From Arthrobacter sp. MSA 4-2 (lineage in GTDB: Bacteria > Actinomycetota > Actinomycetes > Actinomycetales > Micrococcaceae), in NCBI RefSeq assembly GCF_016405885.1, contig NZ_JAEKGC010000012.1:1-64000 (forward strand): a stretch of 64,000 nucleotides of DNA, in the 5' to 3' direction. Both the position numbers and the translations under genes were made by a program. Positions 7,798 to 16,694 of this stretch are shown piece after piece; within the stretch, counting starts at the first letter, position 1; every line of letters begins with the position of its first letter. A model generated the notes under the pieces. The model was not told the origin of the DNA. It worked only from the letters and a program-made list of their open reading frames with translations, and made no database searches.

Positions 7798-8467
7798 AGC
7801 CGCGCGCGGTCGCGATGAAGACGGCGGCCTGGGTCCGGCGTTGGAACCCGAGTTTGGCCAGCAGCGAGGACACATAGTTCTTCACGGTCTTCTCCGCAAG
7901 GAACATGGTCTGGCCGATTTCCTTATTGGTCAGCCCCTCGCCGATGTAATGGAGCACCTTGCGTTCCTGTGCCGTCAGGGCATCGAACCGGGGGTCTTCG
8001 CCCTCCGACTCGGCGAGTCCGGCGGAGATCTTCGCCTTGACCTCCGGGTTGAACAGCGATTCGCCCAGGGCGGCCCGGCGCACCTTGTGCACCAGATCGG
8101 TGCCCAGGACCTCCTTGAGGATGTACCCGGCGGCACCGGCCAGGACCGCACCGCGCAGGGCCTGCTCGTCGTCGTAACTGGTGAGGATCACGCAGCGGAG
8201 GCTTTCGTCGACGGAGCGGACGTTGCGGCACACTTCGATGCCGGTGCCGTCGGGCAGCCGGGCGTCAAGGATGGCGACGTCGGGGTTCAGGGCGGGGATC
8301 CGGCGGGCGGCCTCCTCGGCGGACCCGGACTCGCCCAGGACGGCGAATCCCTCGCCCTCGAGCAGGTCCCGCAGGCCGCGCCGCACCAGTTCGTGGTCGT
8401 CGAGGATGAACACCGTGGTGGCTCCGGTCGGCTCCGGCTGCGGGTCGCCCGGTTCGTGGCGGTTCAT
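7784..8467 (-). CDS. NarL/DevR-family response regulator
   Basis: 227 residues. A receiver domain (about 17-135) has the acidic pair D23/D24, phospho-acceptor D68 (ILDARLPDG), the conserved LTSYDD threonine and YILKEV lysine. A LuxR-type helix-turn-helix (about 160-217; LTAQERKVLHYI, LTNKEIG) follows. Start ATG 8467 has a strong GAGGAGG ribosome site. The last helix region is close to DevR/DosR, the mycobacterial hypoxia/redox regulator, as I recall it. No sensor kinase gene is adjacent, so it is an orphan here. A 16-residue Pro/Glu-rich extension precedes the receiver. Confidence 0.88.
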   Translation of the reverse strand: MNRHEPGDPQPEPTGATTVFILDDHELVRRGLRDLLEGEGFAVLGESGSAEEAARRIPALNPDVAILDARLPDGTGIEVCRNVRSVDESLRCVILTSYDDEQALRGAVLAGAAGYILKEVLGTDLVHKVRRAALGESLFNPEVKAKISAGLAESEGEDPRFDALTAQERKVLHYIGEGLTNKEIGQTMFLAEKTVKNYVSSLLAKLGFQRRTQAAVFIATARGWPEE

Positions 8468-8680
8468 CGCGCCTCCTCATCCAGCATCGGATTCCCGGCA
8501 CATCCGGAATTCCGGACGCTGCCGTGCTCCCCATGATCCACCCGGACGGGCGGTTGCGGCAGGGCCAAAAGTCCGCAGGGCCCCGGGGCGGCCGGGCGGT
8601 CGTTGGAGGCGCGCGGACGGTTAACGCACAGCGGCCGGGTACCGGATGCAGACCCCGGTCCCCGGCCGCTGCGGGTTTCC

Positions 8681-9130
8681 TCAGACGCGGGCGGTGGTCT
8701 TCTTGCCCAGCACCAGGGCAAGGGCGATCATGCCGACGCCGAGGAGCAGGTGCAGCCAGTTATCGGCCGCATTCAGCGGTACGAAGTTGCCCGCCGACTC
8801 CTGGTCGATTACGAGGCCGTAGATCCAGAGCACGAGGTAGATGATGCCCCCGACGAGCAGGTAGGACCGGGCACCCGACGCGCTGCGGGCGAGCATAATC
8901 CCGGCGACGCCGAACAGCAGGTGGACGACGTTGTGCAGCACGGAAACCTGGAACAGGCCCAGCAGCAGCGCGCCGGAGTGGTGTCCGGCGAAGGCGAGCT
9001 GGTCGTACTGAGCGGTGATCCCCGGAACGAAGCCGAGGAGCCCGACGAGAAGGAAGACGGCGCCGACGGCCAGGGCCGCCTTCTGGACGGCCGTCCTCGA
9101 GGTTGTGCGCGAGTGCTGTGATGTTGTCAT
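8681..9130 (-). CDS. DUF4383 family integral membrane protein
   Basis: 149 residues with four predicted membrane helices (about 17-38, 55-80, 88-106 and 120-142; for example ALAVGAVFLLVGLLGFVPG and LLLGVGMIALALVLG). The motif HNVVHLLFGVAG in the second helix is typical of DUF4383, an actinobacterial family with no known function. ATG 9130 is preceded by AGGAGA at good spacing. The 213 bases between it and the response regulator start show no gene; the 170 bases upstream, toward DUF6221, probably hold divergent promoters. Confidence 0.85.
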   Translation of the reverse strand: MTTSQHSRTTSRTAVQKAALAVGAVFLLVGLLGFVPGITAQYDQLAFAGHHSGALLLGLFQVSVLHNVVHLLFGVAGIMLARSASGARSYLLVGGIIYLVLWIYGLVIDQESAGNFVPLNAADNWLHLLLGVGMIALALVLGKKTTARV

Positions 9131-9300
9131 TAGTCTTCTCCTGAAGGTGTGCGGAATGGGAACTTGTGGTTTCCACCGCTTATTCGCACTCGGGCGGGCT
9201 CCGGATGGGACAGTGAGGCAATCATCGGCGGACTGTTGCAGGACCGTTACCGCACCGGTTCAGGGAGACGCGCGGGCGGAGGGTCTGTAGGGTCGGAGGC

Positions 9301-9564
9301 ATGAGCGACCTCATCGAGTTCCTCCTGGCGCGCATCGAGGAGGACGAAGAGAACGTCCACTCCTGGTGGCACCAGCAGTCGGTCGCCGTGCTGGACCGGG
9401 CGCTCGCCGAATGCGAGGCCAAGCGCCGGATGGTGACCCACTACTGCAGCATCGACTGGACCGGGAGCAAGCCGGACGGACGGGACGACGCCGTCGTCTT
9501 CATGCGGCTGCTGGCCCTGCCGTATGCCGGGCACCCCGGCTACCGCAGGGAATGGCGCCCCTAG
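9301..9564 (+). CDS. DUF6221 family protein
   Basis: 87 residues. The ends match this actinobacterial family: MSDLIEFLLARIEEDE, a central LAECEAKRRMV and the C-terminal LLALPYAGHPGYRREWRP. GGAGG lies just before the ATG. Function unknown; such genes are frequent in Streptomyces and actinophage-like regions, but nothing else phage-like is nearby. Confidence 0.8.
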   Translation: MSDLIEFLLARIEEDEENVHSWWHQQSVAVLDRALAECEAKRRMVTHYCSIDWTGSKPDGRDDAVVFMRLLALPYAGHPGYRREWRP

Positions 9565-9616
9565 TACGGAGCCGGGGCCGGGTGCCCGCCCTGCCCTCCC
9601 GCGGTGCAGGCGGCCC

Positions 9617-10699
9617 TCACTCGGGCCAGCGGCCGGTGGCGAAGAACTCCTCAAGGACCGCCTCGAACGGTTCCGGGTCCAGCCCCCGGCCCTTCAGCCA
9701 GGCGTCGTCCTCGTAGGACCCGGCATATCGATCCCCGGAATCGCACATCAGCGACACGATGCTCCCGGCCCGCCCCTCGGCCCGCAGGGCCGCGGCGAGC
9801 TGCCACACCCCCCACAGGTTCGTTCCCGTCGACGGCCCGGCGTGCAGCCCGGTGAGGCGCTTGAGGTGCCGCGCAGCCGCCACGGAGGCCGAATCGGGGA
9901 CCTGGATCATTGCATCGATGACCCCGGGGACGAAGCTCGGCTCCTGCCGCGGCCGCCCGATGCCCTCGATCCGCGACGCTCGGCCGGCCGCCGGCACCGA
10001 CGGGTCCGCCCAGGCGGGAAAGAACGCCGAGTTTTCGGGGTCGACCACGGCAAGCCGCGTCGAGTGGCAGTTGTAGCGCAGGTATCTGCCGATGGTCGCC
10101 GAGGTGCCGCCCGTGCCCGCGCCGACGACGATCCACTCGGGGATCGGGTGCTCCTCGAGGGCCAGCTGGCCGAAGATCGACTCGGCGATGTTGTTGTTTC
10201 CCCGCCAGTCCGTGGCGCGCTCGGCGTAGGTGAACTGGTCCAGGTAGTGGCCCCCGGTCTCGCGGGCGATCCGCTCGGCCTCGGCGTAGACCTGGCCGGC
10301 GTCGTCGACGAAGGAGCAGGTCCCGCCGTACTGCTGGATCAGGGAGATCTTCTCGGAGCTCGTGGTGCGGGGCATCACCGCGACGAACGGCAGGCCGAGC
10401 AGCTGGGCGAAGTAGGCCTCGGAGACGGCGGTCGACCCGCTTGAGGCCTCAACGATGGTCGTGCCCTCGGTGATCCACCCGTTGACCAGCCCGAAGAGGA
10501 ACAGGGAACGGGCCAGCCGGTGCTTCAGGCTACCGGTGCGGTGCGTCGATTCGTCCTTCAGGTAGACCGAGATCTGCCAGCCGGGCGGGAGGGGGACGGC
10601 GAAGAGGTGCGTGTCGGCGGACCGGCGATTTTCGGCCTCGATCCTTTGGACAGCGTCTGCGGTCCAGGTGCGGCCGGCGGAGGCGCTATAGGTGATCAT
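9617..10699 (-). CDS. PLP-dependent cysteine synthase-family enzyme
   Basis: 360 residues, fold type II PLP enzyme of the cysteine synthase/CBS family. The Schiff-base lysine is K59 in [22 protein letters not shown] is the substrate loop and [15 protein letters not shown] the phosphate-binding loop. It is longer than CysK (about 310) and its sequence (TGSLKH rather than SVKDR) marks a separate subgroup often annotated simply as cysteine synthase family. It is divergent from a sulfurtransferase gene, which supports a role in cysteine or mercapto-compound metabolism. A TAGGCT -10 lies 6 bases before the ATG. Confidence 0.85.
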   Translation of the reverse strand: MITYSASAGRTWTADAVQRIEAENRRSADTHLFAVPLPPGWQISVYLKDESTHRTGSLKHRLARSLFLFGLVNGWITEGTTIVEASSGSTAVSEAYFAQLLGLPFVAVMPRTTSSEKISLIQQYGGTCSFVDDAGQVYAEAERIARETGGHYLDQFTYAERATDWRGNNNIAESIFGQLALEEHPIPEWIVVGAGTGGTSATIGRYLRYNCHSTRLAVVDPENSAFFPAWADPSVPAAGRASRIEGIGRPRQEPSFVPGVIDAMIQVPDSASVAAARHLKRLTGLHAGPSTGTNLWGVWQLAAALRAEGRAGSIVSLMCDSGDRYAGSYEDDAWLKGRGLDPEPFEAVLEEFFATGRWPE

Positions 10700-10705
10700 T
10701 GGATC

Positions 10706-10711
10706 AGCCTA
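10706..10711 (-). promoter_or_regulatory. -10 element TAGGCT, probably leaderless
   Basis: On the minus strand TAGGCT is separated by 6 bases from the start codon at 10699, and there is no ribosome site. Confidence 0.5.
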
Positions 10712-10802
10712 CAAGCGCTACTGGTGTCGGCCCGGTGCCTGTGGTGGACTGGCGTGCATCAGGACCGGCCCGGTGCCGGCTCAATTTTCTAAGGAGATCT
10801 TG

Positions 10803-11636
10803 ATGAAGACTCTGATGGACGTGCAGACGCTGCGGGACCGGATGACCTCCGGGCTGCAGACAGTGCTGCTCGATGTCCGGTGGTCGCTGGGTGATCCCCA
10901 CGGCCATGGGCATTACCGCTCATCGCATATCCCCGGGGCCATGTACGTGGATCTGGAGGAGCAGCTGTGCTCCCGCCCGGCTCCGGCCCTGGGACGGCAC
11001 CCGCTCCCGGACCCGGATGCGTTCCAGGAGACGGCCCGGCAGTGGGGCATCAACCGGCCCGACGACGTCGTCGTCGCCTACGATGACTCGGGCAACCTCG
11101 CCGCCGCACGCCTGTGGTGGCTGCTGCGCGATGCCGGGCTGCGCTCGGTCCACCTCCTTGACGGCGGCCTGACCGCTTGGCGCGCCGCAGGGTACGAACT
11201 CGAGGGCGGCGAGGAACAGCACTGCCTGGGTTCGGTCGAACTCGGCCGGGGCGCGATGCCCGTGGTCGACCTCGACGGCGTGCGCCGCGGCGGGGAGGAC
11301 CTGCTGCTGCTCGACGCGCGGGCCCCGGAACGCTTCAGCGGCGAATACGAGCCTGTCGATTCCAAGGCCGGGCACATCCCCGGGGCGCGCAGCGCACCCA
11401 CGACGGACAACCTTCGGGCCGACAAGACCTTCCGGCCGCCAGCGGAGCTGCGGGAGCGGTTCGCCCGCCTCGGAGTAGCGGGAACCGGCAGCGTCGCCGT
11501 CTACTGCGGCTCCGGCATCACGGCCGCCCACGAGATCGCCGCCCTGGAGATCGCCGGCATCCCCGCCGCCCTCTACCCGGGCTCCTGGTCCCAGTGGTCC
11601 TCCCGGCCCGACCTTCCGGTCGCCACGGGAGCCTGA
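10803..11636 (+). CDS. Sulfurtransferase (thiosulfate/3-mercaptopyruvate type)
   Basis: 277 residues from ATG 10803, chosen because AAGGAGA is correctly spaced; the frame stays open upstream to 10692. Two rhodanese domains are present: an inactive N-terminal one (about 1-130, with HIPGAMYVDLE) and a catalytic one (about 150-277) with the active-site loop VYCGSGITA, Cys235. The CGSG(I/V)T loop is typical of actinobacterial SseA-like enzymes. It transfers sulfane sulfur from thiosulfate or 3-mercaptopyruvate. It is divergent from a cysteine synthase-like gene, suggesting linked sulfur metabolism. Confidence 0.9.
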   Translation: MKTLMDVQTLRDRMTSGLQTVLLDVRWSLGDPHGHGHYRSSHIPGAMYVDLEEQLCSRPAPALGRHPLPDPDAFQETARQWGINRPDDVVVAYDDSGNLAAARLWWLLRDAGLRSVHLLDGGLTAWRAAGYELEGGEEQHCLGSVELGRGAMPVVDLDGVRRGGEDLLLLDARAPERFSGEYEPVDSKAGHIPGARSAPTTDNLRADKTFRPPAELRERFARLGVAGTGSVAVYCGSGITAAHEIAALEIAGIPAALYPGSWSQWSSRPDLPVATGA

Positions 11637-11643
11637 GCTCCAG

Positions 11644-11678
11644 GCCGGGGCGGGGACGGGCGCCGTCTCCGCCCCGGC
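11644..11678 (+). terminator. Hairpin terminator after the sulfurtransferase gene
   Basis: A 14-bp stem with one G-T pair (GCCGGGGCGGGGAC 11644-11657 with 11665-11678) encloses a 7-base loop, 8 bases after the stop. Confidence 0.65.
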
Positions 11679-11800
11679 TGGCAGGGACGGTGCCCAGCGA
11701 GTAGCGTCGAGGCATGAACCCCGGACGTCCCTCGCCCCCGCCGCTGCGGGGAACCATCCCGCCCAGGGGAGCGGGGCGCGCCCCTGGCGAAGGAGAGCCT

Positions 11801-12226
11801 GTGAGCACTGTTTTTACCCGGATCATCCGCGGCGAGATCCCCGGCCGCTTCGTCTGGGCCGACGACGACGTCGTCGCGTTCCTCACCGCCGCCCCGATCA
11901 CCCCCGGACACACCCTGGTGGTGCCGCGCCGGGAGGTTCCGCACTGGCTCGAGGCCGACCCGGAGACGCTCACCCGGGTGATGGCCGTGGCCCAGGCCAT
12001 CGGCAAGGCCCAGGAGCAGGCGTTCGGCGCCAAGCGGGTGGGAGTGCTGCTCGAAGGCTTCGAGGTGCCCCACCTCCACGTGCACGTCTGGCCGGCACAG
12101 GGCCCTGAGGACTTCGACGTCCACAACGTCGACCGGAACCCGGACCCGGCCGCCCTCGACGCTGCCGCCGACTCCCTCCGGCAGGCGCTGCGCGCGGCCG
12201 GCTCCACCGCCGTCCCCTCGGCCTGA
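11801..12226 (+). CDS. HIT family protein
   Basis: 141 residues from GTG 11801, preceded by GAAGGAG. The reading frame extends upstream to an ATG at 11714, but those 29 codons are Pro/Gly/Arg-rich and foreign to the family. The histidine triad HLHVHV (H91, H93, H95) and the N-terminal FTRIIRGEIP are characteristic. HIT proteins hydrolyse nucleoside phosphoramidates and dinucleotides such as Ap4A or AMP-lysine. A TAGCGT hexamer at 11702-11707 could be the -10 of an 87-base leader. DUF503 follows after 46 bases. Confidence 0.9.
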   Translation: MSTVFTRIIRGEIPGRFVWADDDVVAFLTAAPITPGHTLVVPRREVPHWLEADPETLTRVMAVAQAIGKAQEQAFGAKRVGVLLEGFEVPHLHVHVWPAQGPEDFDVHNVDRNPDPAALDAAADSLRQALRAAGSTAVPSA

Positions 12227-12272
12227 GCCGTCCGGTGCCCCTCGTCCCGCACCGCCGGTGGAAGGAGCTGAC

Positions 12273-12572
12273 ATGTGGATCGGCACCATCGAATTCGACC
12301 TGCTGCTCGGCGACGTCCATTCGCTCAAGGGCAAACGCTCGGTGGTCCGCCCGCTGGTGGCCGACCTGCGGCGCAGGTTCGACGTCGCCGCAGCGGAGGT
12401 CGAAAGCCTCGACCTGCACCGCCGCGCCGGGATCGGCGCCTCGGTCGTGGCGGCCGACCGGCGGCACGCCGTCGACGTGCTCGACGCCGTTGAGCGTTTC
12501 GTCGCGGCCCGCCCCGAACTGGACCTGCTCAGCGCCCGCCGCCGGCTGCTGAGCTCGGAGGACCTCGGCTGA
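12273..12572 (+). CDS. DUF503 family protein
   Basis: 99 residues from ATG 12273 with ribosome site AAGGAG. The pattern is that of DUF503: MWIGTIEFDLLLGDVHSLKGKRSVVRPLVADLRRRF at the start (the KGKRSVVRPL core is diagnostic) and a terminal LLSARRRLLSSEDLG. These small ferredoxin-like-fold proteins have no firmly assigned function; in some bacteria they lie in translation operons near rbfA. Here it follows a HIT gene and is convergent with hrpA. Confidence 0.85.
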   Translation: MWIGTIEFDLLLGDVHSLKGKRSVVRPLVADLRRRFDVAAAEVESLDLHRRAGIGASVVAADRRHAVDVLDAVERFVAARPELDLLSARRRLLSSEDLG

Positions 12573-12603
12573 ACCCGCCTGGGATTCTCGGCCGCTGGTA
12601 CCC

Positions 12604-15600
12604 TCAGGCGGCGAGTGCTTCGCCGAGGGCTGCCCGGATGCGCTTTTCGGAGACGCTGTAGGCGGTGCCCAGCTCCTGGGCGAACAGGCTGATCCGCAGC
12701 TCCTCAAGCATCCAGCGCACCCGCTGCAGGTCCGGCGCAGTCTTGCGCGCGCCGGCCGCCAGCGCCGCCACGGCGTCGTCGTATTCGTCCTCGAGCCGCT
12801 GCACGACGGCGGTGCCCGCATTGTCGCGGGCGACGTTCGATGCGAGCTTCTCGAGGCGCATCTCGATTCCCCGGAGATAGCGGGGGAGATGGCTGAGCTG
12901 GGCGTAGCCGGTCTTCGCGACGAAGCCCGGGTAGACGAGGTGTTCGAGCTGGCTGCGGATGTCGTTGAGTGCGGTGATCATCGCCAGGCTCGTGGTGCCC
13001 TTGAGCTGCTTGGAGATCCTGCGGTGGCTTGAGAGGATCTTCTCCACCGTGGCCGTCACGGTGAACACCGTGTCGATCAGCTCGGCCCGCACGAGCTCGT
13101 AGAGGGCGTCGAACTCCTTCTGTGTCCAGGGCAGCTGTTCCGGGACCAGCTTGTCGATCGCGGCCAGCGAGCAGTCGGAGATGAGCGCCGCGACGGACCC
13201 GTGCGGGTTCTGGCTGAAGGTGAGCTTCTCGGTGTTGCTCAGGTGCTCAAGGACGTACTTTGCCGGGCTGGGCACGCGCAGGGACAGCAGCCGGATGACG
13301 CCGCCGCGCATGGCCCCGGCCTGTTCGGCCGGACTCGGGAGGACCCGCAGGCCCACCGAGGTGGTCTCGTCGACGAGGGCGGGATAGCCGGTCACGAGGT
13401 GCCCGGCTACGGTGCGGGACACCTCGCGCGGCACGGTCCCGAAGGTCCACGCCGTCGCCCCGGCCACTTCCGCAAGTCCCGGCGTGCCACCGGCCGACGG
13501 CGTGCCGCGTCCGGGCCCACCGGCAGCCTGCGGCGCCGCGGCGGTGCCGCCGTCTGCCGCCGCTGCCCGGCCGCCGCGGCTGCCCTTGCCGCCGGCCGCG
13601 CCCGCGCCTTCCGGGCGGGTGCTCGACGGGGTCGCCCCGAGGGACGCGGCGATGGCCCGGCTCACGGCGGGCGCCAGGGTGGCCTTGAGGGCGTCAAGGT
13701 CCTGGCCCTCGTCGAGGACCTTCCCCGTTGAATCGACGACGGAGAAGGTCATCGACAGGTGCGGGGGCAGCACCGACCAGTTCCACGAACCGGGCGGGAT
13801 GATGTGCCCCTTCAGGCGGCGCAGGACGAGTTCGAGGGAGGCCTCGAGGTCGTCCCGCGCCGGGTCGAAGTCGGCCTCGAGCGCGGCGACGGCGGACCGG
13901 GCGACGTCCGGCGCCGGGATGAAGTTCTTGCGGATGCCCTTGGGCAGGGACTTGATGAGCGCCGTGACCAGCTCCACCCGCAGGCCGGGGATCTGCCAGC
14001 GGAACGGCGCGGACTCCAGCTGGTTGAGGAACAGCACGGGGATGCGCACCGTGACGCCGTCGGCAGCGCCGGGAGCGCCGGGGGAGAATTCGTAGTTCAG
14101 GGGCAGTTCGAATCCGCCCTGGTGCCAGGTGGTAGGGAAGGCCGAATCGTCGAGCGCGTCGGCGTCCTCGGCGAGCAGGTCCTCCGGATCGAAGTCGAGC
14201 AGGTCCGGGTCCGCCTGGCGGGCCTGCTTCCACCACGAGTCGAAGTGCCGTTCGGAGACGACCTCCCGGCCCACCCGGGCGTTGTAGAAGTCGAAGAGGG
14301 TCTCGTCGTCGACCCTCAGGTCGCGGCGGCGCAGCCGGTTCTCGAGCTCCTCGATCTCCGCCAGCCGGGCCTTGTTGCGGTGGAAGAACTTGTGGTGGGT
14401 CTTCCAGTCGCCTTCAACCAGGGCGTGCCGGATGAACAGTTCGCGCGCGACCTCCCGGTCGACTCGGCCGTAGTTGATGCGCCGCTGCGGCACGATCGGC
14501 ACCCCGTAGAGGGTGACCTTCTCGTACGCCATGACCGACCCCTGCCGGCTTGACCAGTGCGGTTCGCTGTAGCTGCGCTTCACCAGGTGGGGAGCGACCT
14601 GCTCGGCCCACAGCGGGTCGAACCGGGCCGCGACCCGGGCCCACAGCCGCGAGGTCTCGACGAGTTCGGCGGCCATGACCCAGTCGGGGGACTTCTTGAA
14701 CAGGGCCGAGCCGGGGAAGACCGCGAAGCGGGTCCCGCGGGCGCCGGCGTACTCGCGCTTGCGCTGGTCGTAGAGCCCGATGTGGCTCAGCAGGCCCGAG
14801 AGCAGGCTGATATGGATGGCGTCGCTGTTGCCCACCGGGTCGACGGCGCCCGGGGCGAGGGTGATGCCCAGCGGCTTGGCGAGCTGGCGCAGCTGCGCGA
14901 AGAGGTCCTGCCACTCGCGCACCCGAAGGTAGTTGATGAACTCATTGCGGCACAGCCTGCGGAACTGGGTCGAGGACAGTTCCTTCTGCTGCTCCTCGAG
15001 GTAGCGCCACAGGTTCAGGAAGCCGGTGAAGTCGGAGTGTTCGTCGACGAAGCGCTTGTGTTTCTCGGCGGCGCTCTGCTGCTTGGCCGGCTGGTCGGCG
15101 GACGGGCGCTCGCGGGGGTCCTGGATGGTCAGGGCCGCCGCCAGGATCATGACCTCCTTGGCGCAGCCCCGGCCGGCCGCCTCGACGATCATGCGGCCCA
15201 GCCGCGGATCGACCGGCAGCTGGGCGAGCTTGCGGCCGACGCCGGAGAGCCCGCCGTCGTCGTTCAGGGCACCGAGTTCACGCAGCAGGGCCACGCCGTC
15301 GGTGATGGCCTTTGCGTCGGGGGGCTCGACGAAGGGGAACTCGGCGATGTCGCGCGGGCTCTTCGTGACGCCCATGGCGGTCATCTGCAGGATCACCGCG
15401 GCCAGGCTGGTCCTCAGGATCTCGGGCTCGGTGAACGGGCGCCGGGACTCGAAGTCCTCCTCGGAGTAGAGGCGGATCGCGATGCCGTCGGAGACACGGC
15501 CCGAACGCCCGGAGCGCTGGTTGGCCGAGGCCTGCGACACGCGTTCGATCGGCAGCCGCTGCACCTTGGTGCGGTGGGAGTACCGGGAGATGCGGGCCGT

Positions 15601-16572
15601 GCCGGTGTCGATCACGTACTTGATGCCCGGAACGGTCAGGGAGGTTTCGGCGACGTTCGTGGCCAGCACGATCCGCCGGTTGGAGCCGCCGGCGCTGAAC
15701 ACGCGGTGCTGCTCCTGCAGGGACAGGCGGGCGAACAGGGGCAGCACCTCGGTGCCGCGCAGGCGCTGCGTGTTCTGGATCCGGGCCCGAAGGGCGTCGG
15801 CCGCGTCGCGGATCTCGCGCTCGCCGGAGAAGAACACGAGGATGTCCCCGGGGGCCTCGCGGGACAGTTCGTCGACGGCGTCGCACACCGCGTCGACCGG
15901 GTCGCGTGCCTCCTCGAGGTCATCGTCGGAGTCATTGTCCCCGACGGGCTGATCCAGCGGCCGGTACCGGATCTCCACCGGGAAGGTGCGCCCGGAGACC
16001 TCGATGATCGGTGCCGGTGAGGTGTCCTCGACGGCGGCGTCGGCGGCGAAGTGCTTGGCGAAGCGCTCGGGGTCGATGGTCGCCGAGGTGATGATGACCT
16101 TTAGATCCGGGCGCTGCGGCAGGATGCGCTTCAGGTAGCCGAGGATGAAGTCGATATTGAGGCTGCGCTCGTGGGCCTCGTCGATGATGATGGTGCTGTA
16201 CTTACGCAGCATGCGGTCGTGCTGGATCTCCGCCAGGAGGATGCCGTCGGTCATGATCTTGATCTTGGTGCTGCGGCCCATCTGGCCGGTGAACCGGACC
16301 TGGAAGCCGACCTCCTCGCCGAGCTGGACGTCGAGCTCCTCGGCGATGCGTTCGGCCACGGTGCGTGCCGCGAGGCGGCGAGGCTGGGTGTGGCCGATCA
16401 GCCCGGAGTCGGCCAGGCCGAGCTCCAGGCACATCTTGGGGATCTGGGTGGTCTTACCCGAGCCGGTCTCGCCGGCGATGATGGTGACCTGGTTCGCGGC
16501 GATGGCCGCCATGATGTCCGAGCGGCGGGCCGAGACGGGAAGATCCGCGGGGTAGGAAATTGTCAGTGCCAT
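12604..16572 (-). CDS. hrpA: ATP-dependent RNA helicase HrpA (DEAH box)
   Basis: 1322 residues, the usual size for bacterial HrpA. Motif I GETGSGKTTQ is at about 34-43 and motif II DEAH at 131-134. SATI, ATNVAETSLTVPG and QRSGRSGRV follow as motifs III, V and VI, then the helicase-associated and DUF3418 C-terminal domains. HrpA unwinds RNA; in E. coli it helps rescue stalled ribosomes. A Gly/Ala/Pro-rich linker of about 70 residues near 975-1045 (GGKGSRGGRAAAADGGTAAA and so on) is an apparent lineage-specific insertion before the last domain. ATG 16572 has a GGGAGG ribosome site. The gap of 122 bases to the WYL gene upstream shows no gene. Confidence 0.93.
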   Translation of the reverse strand: MALTISYPADLPVSARRSDIMAAIAANQVTIIAGETGSGKTTQIPKMCLELGLADSGLIGHTQPRRLAARTVAERIAEELDVQLGEEVGFQVRFTGQMGRSTKIKIMTDGILLAEIQHDRMLRKYSTIIIDEAHERSLNIDFILGYLKRILPQRPDLKVIITSATIDPERFAKHFAADAAVEDTSPAPIIEVSGRTFPVEIRYRPLDQPVGDNDSDDDLEEARDPVDAVCDAVDELSREAPGDILVFFSGEREIRDAADALRARIQNTQRLRGTEVLPLFARLSLQEQHRVFSAGGSNRRIVLATNVAETSLTVPGIKYVIDTGTARISRYSHRTKVQRLPIERVSQASANQRSGRSGRVSDGIAIRLYSEEDFESRRPFTEPEILRTSLAAVILQMTAMGVTKSPRDIAEFPFVEPPDAKAITDGVALLRELGALNDDGGLSGVGRKLAQLPVDPRLGRMIVEAAGRGCAKEVMILAAALTIQDPRERPSADQPAKQQSAAEKHKRFVDEHSDFTGFLNLWRYLEEQQKELSSTQFRRLCRNEFINYLRVREWQDLFAQLRQLAKPLGITLAPGAVDPVGNSDAIHISLLSGLLSHIGLYDQRKREYAGARGTRFAVFPGSALFKKSPDWVMAAELVETSRLWARVAARFDPLWAEQVAPHLVKRSYSEPHWSSRQGSVMAYEKVTLYGVPIVPQRRINYGRVDREVARELFIRHALVEGDWKTHHKFFHRNKARLAEIEELENRLRRRDLRVDDETLFDFYNARVGREVVSERHFDSWWKQARQADPDLLDFDPEDLLAEDADALDDSAFPTTWHQGGFELPLNYEFSPGAPGAADGVTVRIPVLFLNQLESAPFRWQIPGLRVELVTALIKSLPKGIRKNFIPAPDVARSAVAALEADFDPARDDLEASLELVLRRLKGHIIPPGSWNWSVLPPHLSMTFSVVDSTGKVLDEGQDLDALKATLAPAVSRAIAASLGATPSSTRPEGAGAAGGKGSRGGRAAAADGGTAAAPQAAGGPGRGTPSAGGTPGLAEVAGATAWTFGTVPREVSRTVAGHLVTGYPALVDETTSVGLRVLPSPAEQAGAMRGGVIRLLSLRVPSPAKYVLEHLSNTEKLTFSQNPHGSVAALISDCSLAAIDKLVPEQLPWTQKEFDALYELVRAELIDTVFTVTATVEKILSSHRRISKQLKGTTSLAMITALNDIRSQLEHLVYPGFVAKTGYAQLSHLPRYLRGIEMRLEKLASNVARDNAGTAVVQRLEDEYDDAVAALAAGARKTAPDLQRVRWMLEELRISLFAQELGTAYSVSEKRIRAALGEALAA

Positions 16573-16694
16573 AGTTGCCTCCCAGTCTAGTGCTCCGGCG
16601 CCGGAAGGGCCGGGGCGGGAAGGCGAGCGGCCGGAAGGGAGCGTGCCCGGCGTCCGGGATCCCTGCGGCGTACCTCTCCGCCGTCCGGAACCCG

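Noticed and set aside
9301-9564. DUF6221 gene as a sign of prophage or mobile DNA
   Set aside because: No integrase, terminase, att-like repeat or composition shift was seen around it.
11714-11800. N-terminal extension of the HIT protein from ATG 11714
   Set aside because: The added 29 residues are Pro/Gly/Arg-rich and unlike the family, while GTG 11801 has a strong ribosome site.
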